Notes under the pieces: model-generated
The model's input: only the letters and a program-made list of their open reading frames with translations
Database searches by the model: none
What the model was told of the DNA's origin: nothing
Shown: piece by piece, positions 26,341-39,091 of the stretch
Position numbering within the stretch: position 1 is the stretch's first letter
How the letters are laid out: the number at the start of each line of letters is the position of its first letter
Made by a program: the position numbers and the translations under genes
Assembly: GCF_030445035.2 (NCBI RefSeq)
Contig: NC_080695.1
Span: 51,849,954 to 51,913,953, forward strand
Origin: Dasypus novemcinctus
Lineage: Eukaryota; Chordata; Mammalia; Cingulata; Dasypodidae
Reading direction: 5' to 3'
Length of the DNA: 64,000 nucleotides

Positions 26341-26770
26341 GTCATGAAGGCACAGGGTCCTAAAGCCAGACCACCTTGCTTTCCAACACCAGCTCACAAG
26401 CACTTTGATGTTCCATTCAATGTTTAATACTAGTGACTCTTAACACCCACAATTGTAAAACAGGGCAATCTGCGCACTTCCTTTCTAATATGGGAGTTGG
26501 GATAGTTATAACAGGATAGTTGGAATACTTACAAAACTTAATTGGTGAAGCGTATTTGTCATAAAGTGTATTTTTGTGCCTCTGTATTCTCTCAGTATTA
26601 GCAGTGTGACTGTCACCTGGGCAGGTTAATAACACTTCAGGTTCTCTTCTCTCACTTTTAAATACCAGGATACTAATGCCTCATTAGCATTGTGTGAGGG
26701 GAGAGGAAAAAACAGTTGTAACATGCTACAAGCAAGATGTGGCACAGGATAAGTGCTTATTGTTGTTTTA
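26341..26770 (+). repeat. Probable MIR pieces around an inserted segment
   Basis: A MIR-like start (gtcctaaagccagaccacct, near 26358) and a MIR-like end (gtggcacaggataagtgctt, near 26739) lie in the same orientation, about 200 bp farther apart than in an intact MIR. An unrecognised sequence may separate the two halves. Confidence 0.4.
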
Positions 26771-29630
26771 ATCATTGTTGTAGGATATAAATCTTAGGGA
26801 AAATCTCAGTTTGGAAAATTGCAAATTGGAAATACATTGAGGTATATGAAAAAATATTGTAATGAATTTAAAACATTGGCAATCTGTTGATAACTTATTT
26901 CACCAGTCTTTGTACCCTTTGTTGCAGATTTTATTAAGGTTAATTCTACAGATTCCTCATATAATCCATATTTCAAACTCTAAAACAAACCTTTAGAATA
27001 GAGAAATGACAGCCTATAAATCCACTGGAAGTAAAGAATGACACGAACCATCAGAATGGTGTGAGCATCAGAAAACAACCATTTAAAAAAGAAATAACAC
27101 ATGAAATGCTCATTTTAAGTTTGTCCAAATAAACATAAATGAATAAAATAATTAAACTAAATCTTAGACTCTTGAACAAGGTTCATTTCAATGATAAATA
27201 TAGTAGTCTTGTTCTTTTAAATATAGGTTGTAGATAATTATATTTTTAGAGCTGAAGCCCATCTGTGTATATAGAAAAGTTTGGAGAAAAATTATTTTAT
27301 GAGCACCTCTTTGTATAAAAACTGAATGCAATGTCAGAAGCTATTTTAATAAGAATAGAAAAGAGCATTCATCAATTTTAACATTGCTAAAATATTAGTG
27401 AATTTATTAAGACTATCATAAATCAATTTTATAATTTACTACCTACAGATGTTCACAAAATGTATTAAAGTAACAGATTTTTCCAAATATATCCTACACA
27501 AATAGCATCCACAGTATCATTTTATACTGTCATTAAAATGATCCTTTTCAAATAAATTGGAAAAAAGTTGCATACAAATTCCTGTAATCAGTAGGGAAAG
27601 TTAACTAGAATGTGAAACAGCCCTGTATTTTGATTCTAGTGGAAATCTGGCCTTTCAAAAACATGCATGCATTTACATCCTTGCAAACTGTTTATCTCAA
27701 TTCATAAGATCACTTATTAAAGCTTATCCATGTATTTGCTTATTTGCAACTGCTTATTAAAGGAGATGAATATCAACATTAAGCATTTTTAGTGCTCAAA
27801 AACATGGTCTAAAATAAACCACACCCTCACTGGAAATTCTTACTTTGCTTTTACATGCACAATCTAACACCAAAGAAGATTTGTGATTTTGAACTTTGTC
27901 ATCCCATTTATCAGACTATTAACTCAGTCACACATCTATTTTTAAGAGGTTAGAGTCTCCTTTGCAATGCCTACTTCCAATTAAAAAAAATAATACATGA
28001 ATGAAAGCACTGAAGATACTGCCCTTTGTTAGTCCTGATTTTAACAGCTTTTGAGACTGGAAATAAAAAGGCATATAATAACCATAATCTACTTGGAAAT
28101 TATGGTTTTCTATAGTTTTGGACACTTATAAGAATATCTGCTATGACTCAGAGAGAATCTAGTAATCTACAAACTATTCTTTGCACTTTCTCATGTGAAC
28201 AATCCAAAATTTTAGTAGTTGTTTTATACAAGCACTCCATTCATTGACTTTTCAATTTTCTCATTAGTATTTCTTTTAAAATAAATATGTCATCAAGACA
28301 GGTTTTCTAAGATCCAATTACATGCAAATCTTAAACACGGTTTTAGAATAATAGTATTTCCTTGGATAATAAGAACATCAATTTATTTTTTTTTTCCTTT
28401 AAGAAAATTCCTCAATATAACAAAGTTGGCAGCAGAAATAGTTGACCTTACTTTTGTATTCCAGGTGAAAACCAGCAGTGGCCACACTAGTATCCCATTG
28501 GAAATATAAGTAGAGTCAATTGGAGGTGCTAGGACCGTGGTTCCTATAAGAAATAAGGTAGATTTCACTTTAACCAATGCATTCACTTTTTCAAGTATTA
28601 AATATGTGAGGTTATTTTTAGGCTTATAAATCGCCGTAGTTTGTCTGATTTAATGTAAGTATTGGCATTTAGCACTATATATTGAGTCTTTCTACTGTTG
28701 ATGGTACAACAAAAAGTTCGACTTCATCTTCTCTACCCTGCGCAAGCATAAGACGTGACTAGCTTTATATCATGTCAGTGAATATAAAATCTTATTATAT
28801 TTTAACGGTGCATTTGGTTTTCTACATTGCTTTCTTTTAACATGTAATATTCTGCCTTTTTTGTTTGTTTGTTTTGATTTGACATGTACAAAGAGGGAAC
28901 AAATTCTCAGCCTAATGGGGCTGAGGGAGCAGTCAGTCTGAAGAGATGTGGATCCAATGGATTATTTTTAAGCTGTTGCTTTTGATTATGTATCTCTTTT
29001 CCATTCTTTGTGAGCCTCATACTGAATCATGTTCCCCCTGAGATCTGTGAATGAATTCAACAAAGAATGTGTGAAAAGGGAAATATGGGTTTATTTTTAT
29101 ATAATGCTCTTTTTACTTAACATGTCCTAGCCTGTGTCACAGCAACTCAGGAGAATTACTGATCCAAGGAGAAGGGGGAGAAAGCAGCTCTTACAATGGA
29201 AGATGCTGAGATAAAGAAAAATGGTCATGAGTCAGTTTAAAATATTTTGGCTCAATGTATTGTCCTGTGGGAAAATGCTATGCAAGTTTTAATCATTTTT
29301 TCTCCTGAAGCACATATGCTTGATATTCTAATATATTAAATCTATTCCCTAGGTAAGCACTGTGTACATAGTAGTTGTCAAGGAACTATCCATTCTATAA
29401 AACTAACCACAGTATAGGCAAATTATTAGAGGAAGATATGATGAAGATAACTCCAATGTATGAAAAATAATATTTATGTAGTAGAACAAAGAAATAAGTT
29501 GATTATTCAAAACATATAAACATTAATGAAAAGATAAGATACTCTATAATTCTTCATGTCTACTTTTACAATACCAATGTCACAATATCATCCAGTAGTT
29601 TTAAATAAAGAGTTCCATGAAAGGACTCCT
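26771..29630. other. Unique AT-rich sequence, possible conserved noncoding DNA
   Basis: Nearly 2.9 kb without a recognised gene or repeat. The texture at 27060-27900, AT-rich but not simple and with atgcatgcat and repeated ttatt motifs, resembles conserved developmental noncoding DNA. That is an impression only. Confidence 0.4.
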
Positions 29631-29970
29631 GCTGTCTCTTGATTATCCTAAGGCTTCATAAACTGAAAGTGTCCAAACCTGATCATAACCTGCCTCTGGC
29701 TGACCTCCCTTGTTCAATGTCTCAGTCAACAACACTATCAATCTCCACCCACATCCTAGCATTGGAAAGTTCCTTCCTCTCCATCATGCCATACTGCTCT
29801 CTAATCAGGCCATCAGGCCCTTAGTAGCCTGCTGCCTAAATCCCTCCCCCTTTCACTCACCCCATCTTTCCATCTTCACAACTATCTGATTCAAGCCACC
29901 AATTCTTTTACCTAGGATAAGGGTGATATTTTTCTAACATGTTTACTAAACCTACATTTGTCCCAATCCA
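29630..29970 (+). repeat. Possible L2-related relic
   Basis: A C-rich segment with a degraded L2-like block order. The match is weak, and a unique sequence is also possible. Confidence 0.25.
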
Positions 29971-30009
29971 ATTAATATGCTGTTACGCAGTTAGAAAGAT
30001 CTTTTATTG

Positions 30010-30640
30010 GACTTACCCTGGCCAGCTAACAGGGAGGTGAAGAACGTCAACCACTACACCAGGGAGCCAAGAGTGCCTACAACTGCAAACAGGAGAACTG
30101 CATCCATCATCCAAGTGGAATCTAAGCATCCTCTTGATACAGAGGTGGAGCAGACATAACCATCCCAAGGTCCACAGAATGGAGGAACAGAGTATGGATT
30201 AGAGTGGACTTACTGATACTCTCTTCTGGAACTAATGTGATTAGTAATGGAAGTAAATGTAGCACTGAGGTGGAGAAAGTGGCCATGGTAGCTGCTGAGG
30301 GTAGGGAGTTGGAAGAAGAGATGTGATGTGGGGGCATTTTCAGCACTTGGAGTTGTCCTGGGTGGTACTGCAGGGACAGTCACTGGACATTGTATGTCCT
30401 CCCATGGCCCACTGGGTGGACTGGGGGAGAGTGTAAACTATAATGTGGACCATTGACCATGTAGTGCAGCAGTGCTCAAAGATGTTTTCACCAAGTGCAA
30501 TAAATGTCCCATGACGATGGAGGAGGTTGTTGTTATGGGAGGAGTGGGGTGAGAGGAGTGAGGGGTATATGGGGACCTCATATTTTTTTAATGTAACTTT
30601 CAAAATATAATAATAATAAGTAATGGGGAAAAAAAGAAAA
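30010..30640 (+). mobile_element. 5'-truncated L1, 3' UTR
   Basis: The + strand carries the xenarthran L1 3' UTR: gaggtggagaaagtggccat, gtggaccattgaccatg, a G-rich tract, and acctcatatttttttaatgt at the end. It is the reverse complement of the segments at 1194-2638 and 56565-57130. No ORF2 is present. Confidence 0.85.
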
Positions 30641-30739
30641 ATATAGTAATAGTTTTTATTATTTTCCAAGGAGCTTGCCTAAGAGCTTCATATACTATAT
30701 TTTTTTAAAAAATAAAAAAAATAAAAAAAACATAAGATT

Positions 30740-30946
30740 ATGACATATTAAAATTCTCACAGATTCCCCATCATTGTAAGATGACTTTCAAATTCCTTAA
30801 ATTGGCCTACTGAGCCTCCTCTCATTCTTTATTTTTCACAATTCATTTCTTCTGTCACATGGCATTCCCTAAATATAGGCCTAGAATGCTTTTTGACCTC
30901 ATCCCTAGTCCATTTCCCCTTTCTTATTCCTACTTGTACAAAAGTA
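30740..30946 (+). repeat. L2 LINE fragment
   Basis: L2-like block order: a caaattccttaaattggcct block, then cctcctctcattc and catttcttctgtcacatggc. It is interrupted by the SINE at 30961. A further L2-like piece may lie at 31560-31640. Confidence 0.45.
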
Positions 30947-30960
30947 ACCACTTCTTCCTT

Positions 30961-31331
30961 TTTTTTTTTTTAAAGATTTATTTATTTATTTAATTTCCCC
31001 CCCTCCCCTGGTTGTCTGTTCTTGGTGTCTATTTGCTGCGTCTTGTTTCTTTGTCCGCTTCTGTTGTCGTCAGCGGCACGGGAAGTGGGGGCAGCGCCAT
31101 TCCTGGGCAGGCTGCTCTTTCTTTTCACGCTGGGTGGCTCTCCTCACGGGCGCACTCCTTGAGCGTGGGGCTCCCCCACGCGGGGGACACCCTTGCGTGG
31201 CACGGCACTCCTTGCGCGCATCAGCACTGCGCATGGCCAGCTCCAAACGGGTCAAGGAGGCCCGGGGTTTGAACCGTGGACCTCCCATATGGTAGACGGA
31301 CGCCCTAACCACTGGGCCAAAGTCCGTTTCC
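30961..31331 (-). repeat. DAS-III SINE, full length, with target duplication
   Basis: Minus-strand copy: T-run and ttatttatttaatttcccc tail at the left, tRNA-like head at the right (ccactgggccaaagtccg). The 13-bp direct repeat ccacttcttcctt flanks it at 30948-30960 and 31332-31344. It closely resembles the 10937 and 19337 copies. Confidence 0.94.
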
Positions 31332-31800
31332 CCACTTCTTCCTTAACTAAGCCATTCACTATTAACTACCATGGGTTTACAACCTATGTAGATCTATTAG
31401 GCACCTCTCCAAATACACCAATTACTTTTTGACTCAGGACAAAGCAGAATGCTTCCCAATTAGGACTGAGCTAAAAAAATACCAGCTTCTTTAAATACTT
31501 TAGAGAGATGAACAGACCAATCTTGCCACACCGAATATGAGACCGTTAAAGTTTCAGTCATCTATTCTTTATTTCTACTGCCATCATGCTAGCCTAAGCC
31601 ACCTTCATATCTTACCAGGACTACTGAAATCGCCATCAATTTAACTTCAAAATCACTATTTGCCATTCTATGTACTCCTCCTCCTGCATGCAAAACACCT
31701 TTTGACAAATGCATATTATTTGTTAATTTTGTTCATAAACATGTGATATGGGCTATTTCCTTTAAATATGTGTTTCTTCTCTCTTCATATTTTTTAATAT
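31332..31800. other. Intergenic sequence with L2-like relics
   Basis: No gene recognised. 31560-31640 resembles the L2 segment around a ggactactg core. Confidence 0.35.
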
Positions 31801-31975
31801 TTATTTTTTTTAATTTTTAAAGCAGTTTCATTGAGATATATTCACATACCATACGATCTATCAAAAGTGTACAATCAACTGTTTTAGTATAGTCATAATA
31901 TTGTGCATTCATCACTACAAAGAATTTTATAACAATTTCGTTACTCTATGGACTATTTCTTTTATTTAAACTCTG
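31801..31975 (-). mobile_element. Old L1 3' UTR fragment
   Basis: Reads cagtttcattgagatatatt, then tgtacaatcaactgttt and gtgcattcatcactac. This is the reverse of the 3' end of L1M-class elements, diverged. Confidence 0.75.
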
Positions 31976-34055
31976 AAGTAACTTCAATATGCCCTGTGGG
32001 CCATTCTATAGAGTTGGGGGGACATTTCATCTCTAGCATTACTGAGGAGTCCTTCTCTGCCCCAGATATTAAGTAGTCCCAACATTTGGTCCCCTGCTTT
32101 TTATTCCCGATATCCTCCTTTTCCAAGCTCATATTATCCCTTGAATTCTAGTGCTTCCAATACTCTCTTGCACATTTTTACAGAATGCGCTTTGCCAGTT
32201 AAGGCCCTGGCCCTAGAATCTAGCCTAAGTACTTCACACTGCCATTTTCATTCTGAGGTACTACCACCTCCTTGTGGTGCTGCAAGGATATCGTGATAAA
32301 TTATGGGCTGATGGCCGGGCCAAGGCAAGGTCACTGACTTCCAATCTTGGCAGTCATTTTAACCTGTTGAACTTCGAGCCTTCATCACCGTCCTCTCAGC
32401 TTCTTATACAGTGAGCATAGGCTTTTAAGTGTCCAAAGATGGAAGAGATTTTACCCTAGAAAATGGACACCTGCTGCTTTTAATCCAAGCCAAATGTTAA
32501 CAACGATCTGGCAGTCTTCCTGGAATGAAGAAGAGAAAAATACCAGTTGAGGAGACGCAAACACTTTCACAATAGTATAACCTGTCACAAATGCAAATGA
32601 GTTATTTTAAAATTCCATTCTGAAAATACCTTAAGGACTTCTTGTTCAACTAACACAAAAAAATGTTTCATTGGGTTTAAAAGTTTCACCTACATTTCGG
32701 TCATATAAACTTAACTAGTCATTTTGGCATTTTTGGCCAATCAGTACACTATGAATCTCAAACCATTATCAGCATGGATAGTAGGAACAGAGAAAAGGAG
32801 AGAAAAATATGTATCATCCACTCCTACAAGATAATATGTGAGCCTGTGTGGATGACACATGTGCATGGAAAGGGGCTTTTGGAAATGGGATTCCTGACAG
32901 AGATTTAGGGTTTGTGCCGCAATCCATTTACTCACAGCCAAAGCGGGTTGACTTCCAGGAGTCTTTTCATTCCTGCATCGTTAGTGCATAGTTCACCCAA
33001 AGGACCTAAAAAATGTGTTTCGAATGATAACACACTTTGAAATGTCTTCAGGTGTTACCCCTTTGCTTTATGACCCTGGTAAATATATCTTCTAATTGAA
33101 TAGTTTGGGAGGAGAAGCTGTAAGTTTCTCCCTGCTGGTGAGCAGAAATATACAGAGAGAATACTGCTGACAGCTACATAGTAACTAACAGAAGCACATG
33201 GGGCAATGCAGTAAGTGGGGGAGCCCAGGCCTTTGTTCCCAAGGAAGCAATCTTCCTGAGTAAAACCCTCTCCTCTGCCAGAAGCAAACTGCTGGCTGCC
33301 AAGCTGAATAATAGAGCCCACTCTGTGGCCACGAATCCCAAGGACTTAGAGTGAGACTTGCGCAGGCCAGGGAAAGAAGCAAGGACGTGAGGGAGAATTG
33401 GACTGTGCCTGTGGTTGGACCAGCTCTAAACCATTCCATACCAAGAAAAGAGACATCTACTTAAAACACCTGTTCTTTATCTATTTATGATGTTTGCTGT
33501 CCTTTTGTCCTTTCACTAGGTTTTATTTTTATATTTTGGCTGATATTTGTAGAAAATACAAAATTACTATAGATCTAACTAATTTAACCAAGAAAGTTTC
33601 CATTGTACCATTTATACATTTTTCTGGCTTTCCTATGATTTGTGTTAATCTGTGACTTTTCCAACCACATTACTCTAATATTTTAATTAACTGTAAATCC
33701 TTGTAAGAAATGTTGTCCTTCCTTGCTTTCCTACTATGGGTGTCCTGTTACCGAGATGAGAATCAGCTCAGTTCTCACCCCCTCATAGAAACCACTCTTG
33801 GCCACCCGTGTTTGTAGTGGGATATATTTTCTCTATATTGAAAGATACAGCTTTCCACTTCTCATACAATGCTTTATACTTGGTTCTTTTTTTTTTTTTT
33901 TCAAATATAGCCTTTTTGGGAGATCAGACCCTCACTTATCTTTATTTTTGAAAGCCCACAACCCACAGCTCAGTAATTCACACATGTAAGTATTCAATAC
34001 ACATGCACTGGTTGTTTGACTGTTCTGTTTGTTCATTTTCCTTGCTTGCATTACT
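31976..34055. other. Unique intergenic sequence
   Basis: No supported gene. The overlapping minus open frames at 33055-33439 (88 and 84 codons) are in different frames and show no recognised motif. Confidence 0.45.
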
Positions 34056-34260
34056 GTGGAAGGGTTCTGGACAGGGAATCAGAAAACCTATTTCCAGTCC
34101 TGGCACAGATGGAAATTAGCTCTGGCACCTTGACTAAGTCACTAAAAAAATTGAAATATATTCCTATGTCGATAAAATGATAATAATTTTCTTGTAGGAA
34201 TTTGTAATAAATGAATTGTGTATATGAAAGTATTGTTTATATTTAAAGTATCATGCTCCC
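34056..34260 (+). repeat. MIR SINE
   Basis: Clear MIR order: ggaatcagaaaacctatttc, ctggcacagatgg, ccttgactaagtcac, then aaaatgataataat and the tgaaagta-type end. Confidence 0.75.
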
Positions 34261-35069
34261 TCTACTGTTATTAATTGCAACAAGAAAACTCGTAAGAAGT
34301 CCTGTGTGTAATTCTGTTACAACATATAATCATTTGCTATTCTACAAAAATTCTAGGTCTTGATGCTTCAGGTGGTAGTAAAGACATGCAGGTATCCCGG
34401 GAGGGCTGAGAGGATTCTGCCTACCTGGGCACCCAGACCAGAGCTGGACAGAGGGCACGCCCTGCTCCACCCCCTCAAATTGGATTTTTGCTTTGGGCTC
34501 TTAACTGAGTGGACTGTAAGAAAGAGCTTATTTCTGCCGTATGAAATAAAATTGATTTTCTTAAATTGCCAGACGCAGAATCTGTTTATCACATTGTTTT
34601 ACTGTGACCTAGAAAGAAAGACAAATAACTAAGAAAATGGAGAAAATTTTATTATAAACCATACAAATTCTACCTTCAGCCCACTAATATTTACTTCCCC
34701 TTAACACTGTCAGCTACAAGTTGTCACCAATTTTGCTATATTTTTTGCATTTATAATTTATAACCTGTCTACCTCCAAATTTGATTTTAAATGGCTTACA
34801 ATAAAAGACCAGATACATAGGACTACTCAAATGGAAATGAAAACTCAAAGCACAGAGCTGATTAAAGGAGTTTGTCAGCAAGTCAATCTTTTGTTCTGAA
34901 TTCTTTACCTCTGCCACCGACTTACTTTTTTTTGTATTTTACTCAACAACTAACTTTTAAAATATGATTAATTTATCTTTCATGAATGTTTAACAATTTT
35001 GTCAGAACAAAATGTTTAAATATTGATTGCTTAATATTCTGACTGATTTGTCATTTTTTCCATATAAAG
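34261..35069. other. Unique intergenic sequence
   Basis: No supported gene. Opposed open frames near 34360-34632 overlap each other and have no recognised product. Confidence 0.45.
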
Positions 35070-36610
35070 AGTTTTTTTAAAACTCTTTTAAAATTTTCAA
35101 ATGAATAGTTGCAAGTAGACAACAACTCCCATGTATCTTCTAGCTATATATTCATCTTGATTCTATCTGTCCATCTATCATATAAAATGATTTTATTCTG
35201 AACAATTTGCAAACAAATTGCAGTCATGATAACCCAATATTCCTAAAAATTCCTTTGTATTTCTTAAAATAAAGTAGTTCTCTAGAAAAAAAGGGTGACA
35301 TTGGGATAACACAACCATCTAATCCACAGACCACATTGATTTTTCACCAATCTGCCTACAATGTCTTCTATTCAAAATGATTCAACCTACAAAAAAATCA
35401 GTGCATTTAATACCATGTCTCTTGTTTTCCTCATTCTTTGTCTTTCATCAGTTTGACACTTTTGCAAAATGCAGACTGTTATTTTGTTGTATGTTTTTCA
35501 ATTTCAGTTTGCCTCATGTTCTTCATGAGTAAATTTAGGAGCTGTACTTTTGGCAAGATATCACAAATGTGATGCTATATTTTTCCTTTTTTTTTCCTTT
35601 GAAGATTTATTTATTTATTTTAACCCTTTGCCCTCCTCCCTCCCTGCTGTTTTTGCTGTCTGTGTTGTCTTCTCATTTTCTCTCCTCTAGGATTCACTGG
35701 AATTCGACCCTGAGACCTCTGATGGGGAGAGAGGTTCCCTGTCATTTGTGCCACCTCAGTTCCTGGTTTCTGCTGCACTTCACCTTGACCTTCCCCTTGA
35801 CTCTCTTTTGATGTGTCATCATCTTCCTGCATGATTTACTTGCATGGGGCACTGGCTCACCAGGAGTGCACTCGCACGGGCACTACTTGCCATGTGGGCA
35901 CACTTTCTCTTCTTTTTCACCAGGAGGCCCTAGGGATTGAACCCAGGTCATCCCATATGGTAGGCGGAAGCTCTTTCACTTGAGCCACATGCACTTCCTG
36001 ATGCTGTATGTTTCTTAGGACATTGTATCATATGGCACATTGTCAGTCGTGTTCGGAAGCTGGCTTGTAAATGCTTGCAGGAGCTAATTCAGCACATTTC
36101 CTCCCAACTGTGTATTCACTGATATTATATTGATGTCTTGAAATCTGGCATGGTGGGCATGCTTACACCACAAAAATGACAAATGCTACAAATCTGGATT
36201 TCTTTTTTTTGAGAACAGGTTTAACTATGAACCACTGATTATGATGTCCCATTTTTGGTGCTACCAACATAACCTCTTGGCTGATATTTTCTGCCAGATT
36301 TCTCTATTACGAAATTACTATTCTCCTCTTCTGTATTACGAAGTTACTATTCTCCTCTTCTGACGATATGGGGTGATATATTGAGATTAGTAAGTGTCCT
36401 GTTCCTCATCAAAATTTTACCCACTATTTTTAGCTTCCTTAGCTGCTAAAAGTCTGTGCTGAATCAAATGATGGTGATCTAATTCCATCTTCCTTCTACA
36501 CTTATTAGGTGGCATTCTATAATAAGGAAAACTTACTCTTCTCCAATTCATTCATTCATTCATTTATTTATATAAGAGTGGTTTCATAGATTTCTATTAT
36601 ACAAAATTGT
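35070..36610 (-). mobile_element. Old L1 (L1M-class) 3' UTR, split by a SINE
   Basis: The left half (35070-35569) contains a ctttgtctttcatcagtttg block and ttttgttgtatgtttttcaa. The right half (36009-36610) contains ttctctattacgaaattact, gtcctgttcctcatcaaaat and tccttctacacttattagg. Both follow one L1M-class 3' UTR in reverse orientation as I remember it. The SINE at 35580-35998 interrupts it. A short imperfect duplication, attacgaagttactattctc and its neighbour, lies at about 36307-36360. Confidence 0.65.
35580..35998 (-). repeat. DAS-type SINE with target duplication
   Basis: T-rich tail at the left (gatttatttatttattttaa), head at the right (tcccatatggtaggcggaag, ttgagccacatgc). The flanking repeats tgatgctata (35570-35579) and tgatgctgta (35999-36008) differ at one base. 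It is more diverged than the 31 kb copy. Confidence 0.85.
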
Positions 36611-36949
36611 TCATCTTGTATTTTTGTCCTGCCACTGTCTTGGAGTCAGCATTTCTCCAAGGAACGCTGTTTGTTTAAGGGACAATGGTGTTTTCAGTGA
36701 TATGAAAGAACAAAGACTTGGGTACTTGGTTTGTTCATTGCCACTAGGCTGTTACTGTTTCTATACCTGCTACAAGTCAGAGGTAGGAAATACATTATAT
36801 ATGTACACACACACAGATACACATACACACATTTTATTTATTTCAATATCTAAAAATATTAAAACCATGAGTTTATGCAAAATTGCCTCTAACTCAAATA
36901 CAGCACTAAGAGGTTCATTCTATCCTTCCTCTTCGCCATTTTTCTTTTT

Positions 36950-37480
36950 TTTACTTTTTTTATTTTTGTTTTTATTTTTATTGAAGTATATCATTCGTAC
37001 ATGAACACACATAAATAATACGTGTATAGTAAGAATTGCGAACTTACAAAATAAACATATATAACATCACACAGGGGTCTCATATTTCACCCCTCCACCA
37101 ACTCTCTGCATTGCTGTGAAACATTTGTTACAAACTATGCAAGATCCATCATCAAAATATTACTACCAACTATATTCCTAATCTCACACTTGGTGTATTT
37201 TCCCCCAAACCATACTATATTTTTAAAATATATTTCTGTTACAGATATTGTGAACTTGCAAAATAATTATTTTTTCTAATGCTCTTCTCAGACAGGTAGA
37301 AATCTGGTTCATGTTAACCTCCATATTTTTCTTTTTGTTCACAAAATTCCCAAGCATGTGCTTCAGTGGCATTTCCTCAGCCCACAACCGTACTAGCTAC
37401 CAGCACACTCAACCGCATTCTTGCTCAGCTCCTAACTATGCCAAACACATCCATACATATATGGAAAGAGCACGTCAGCC
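36950..37480 (-). mobile_element. L1 3' UTR fragment
   Basis: Starts at a T-rich tract with ttattgaagtatatcattcg, then acacaggggtctcatatttc, caccaactctctgcattgct and catcaaaatattactaccaa. This is a reverse-oriented L1 3' end of a different, older subfamily than the 1.2 and 30 kb copies. Confidence 0.7.
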
Positions 37481-38804
37481 AATATGAAACTTTAAGATTC
37501 ATTCTATCCCTCATGAAATTAAGATTATAAAGAAATGTGGCTGAGTTCACAGGGCATTAAAACTCTCATTCTTCACTGCTTCAGGGATCTGACCATAATG
37601 AATAAAGAGAAGGTCACTAGCCAGAAGGGAAATGAAATTTCCCATTTTAAATTTGGAAAAATAACTTATAAATCTTGAAAGAGGCGGGGCTGTTGGTAAT
37701 CTGACTTCGGGTAAATTTAGTAAGCCCTGTTTGCCTTGCTTTTTCTCTTATCCTGTTAGAACTTGGGACTTACTTACATGCTGAGGTATGCATGCAACAA
37801 GATTCAGAGTGAAATAAACATAAAATAGATTCCAAATTCATTTCCCAGAAAGTGGCAGGGCCAAAGATGGAACTCCCAAGGTACCTGTAAGCAGCCAAAA
37901 CATTAAGAAAGAAAGAGAGAGGTCTATTCATATAAGAATAATAGACAAAGAGGACTTCAAATAATGGTTTGAATGGCAGGACCACACCACAATGGCTCTG
38001 CTTATTATACACCAATGCAATGAATATAAGACTCTCACTAAACAGAAGGGCCATTCCTCTTCCCTTGGGGAGAAGTGAGGAAAAGAAGAGAGTGACCCAA
38101 AATTTTCATATAAAACTAAGAAAGTCACAAAAATCCAATTGTCAATGGACCAAGACAGACAACCAATGTGAGACAATGAATACTCTTTTTTCCACTACCA
38201 TTATATTACATGAAAAATTATATCGTAAAGAGAATATAAATTCTCTTTAAAAAAAAGGGATTTTCATGATGACTTTTTCTAATTGAACATGCAAATAGAA
38301 CCATGACATCCACAATGGCCACAACCATAAACTACCTCAAATTCATCAACATGGCTCTTGCACATAGCTATTTTTTCTCACAGAATACATAAGTGACAAA
38401 GCAAAGTAACCGCTAACTCACGAGAATATTATTGTCTCAGAGCCCGGAAATGTCCATAATTGAATTTCTTTGTCATAGAAAAATTATATATCACTGCCTA
38501 TTGAAGATCTCCATGATCTAAGCCTTTGATGTTAAATTAAGAAATGCGTGTACTGTGTTAAACTCAAAAAATGTCTTTTTGAAATTAAATGCACATTGTT
38601 TAAGGGAATGTGTTTTAAATTTAAAGAAATTCAAGTTAAGCGAATGTGAAAGTATATTGCCGTCCTGACTCTTAAGTTTATTGTTTGATTTTTATAATTT
38701 GCTGACTCTTAAGTTGTTAGAAAACTTATTTATATAAAATAATCTTATTTTACACTCTTTCCATTCAACTAAATTATTTTAATTGAATTTCTATCTTCAT
38801 TTTT
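37481..38804. other. Unique intergenic sequence
   Basis: No gene recognised. Three overlapping frames at 37770-38250 on both strands show no motif. Confidence 0.45.
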
Positions 38805-39091
38805 TTAACAAACCAATTTTAATGAAACTCTTAAATAGAATAAATCCATTCAAAGTATACACTCAGTGGTATTTGGTGTAATCGCATAGTTGTGAATTCA
38901 TTACTTCAATCATTTTTAGAGCATTTTCCTTATTACGATAATGATAAAAATTAAAAAAAAACCAGCCAACCAAAAAAACCTCGTCTCCTCTCAATCTCTC
39001 TGTGCTTCCAATACCATACACAGCTGCTAATCTGTTTCCAGCTCTCTAGTTTATTTGAATTTATATTTTACAAAAACAGTATTATTTTGAT
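38805..39091 (-). mobile_element. Old L1 3' UTR fragment at the 5S block edge
   Basis: Reads tccattcaaagtatacactc, agtggtatttggtgt, gttgtgaattcattactt and tttttagagcattttcc, a reverse-oriented L1M-class 3' UTR. It stops at 39091, where the GC-rich 5S spacer begins without transition. Confidence 0.75.

Noticed and set aside
36624-37004. 126-codon frame
   Set aside because: It runs through a CA-rich simple repeat and the T-rich end of an L1, with no recognised domain.
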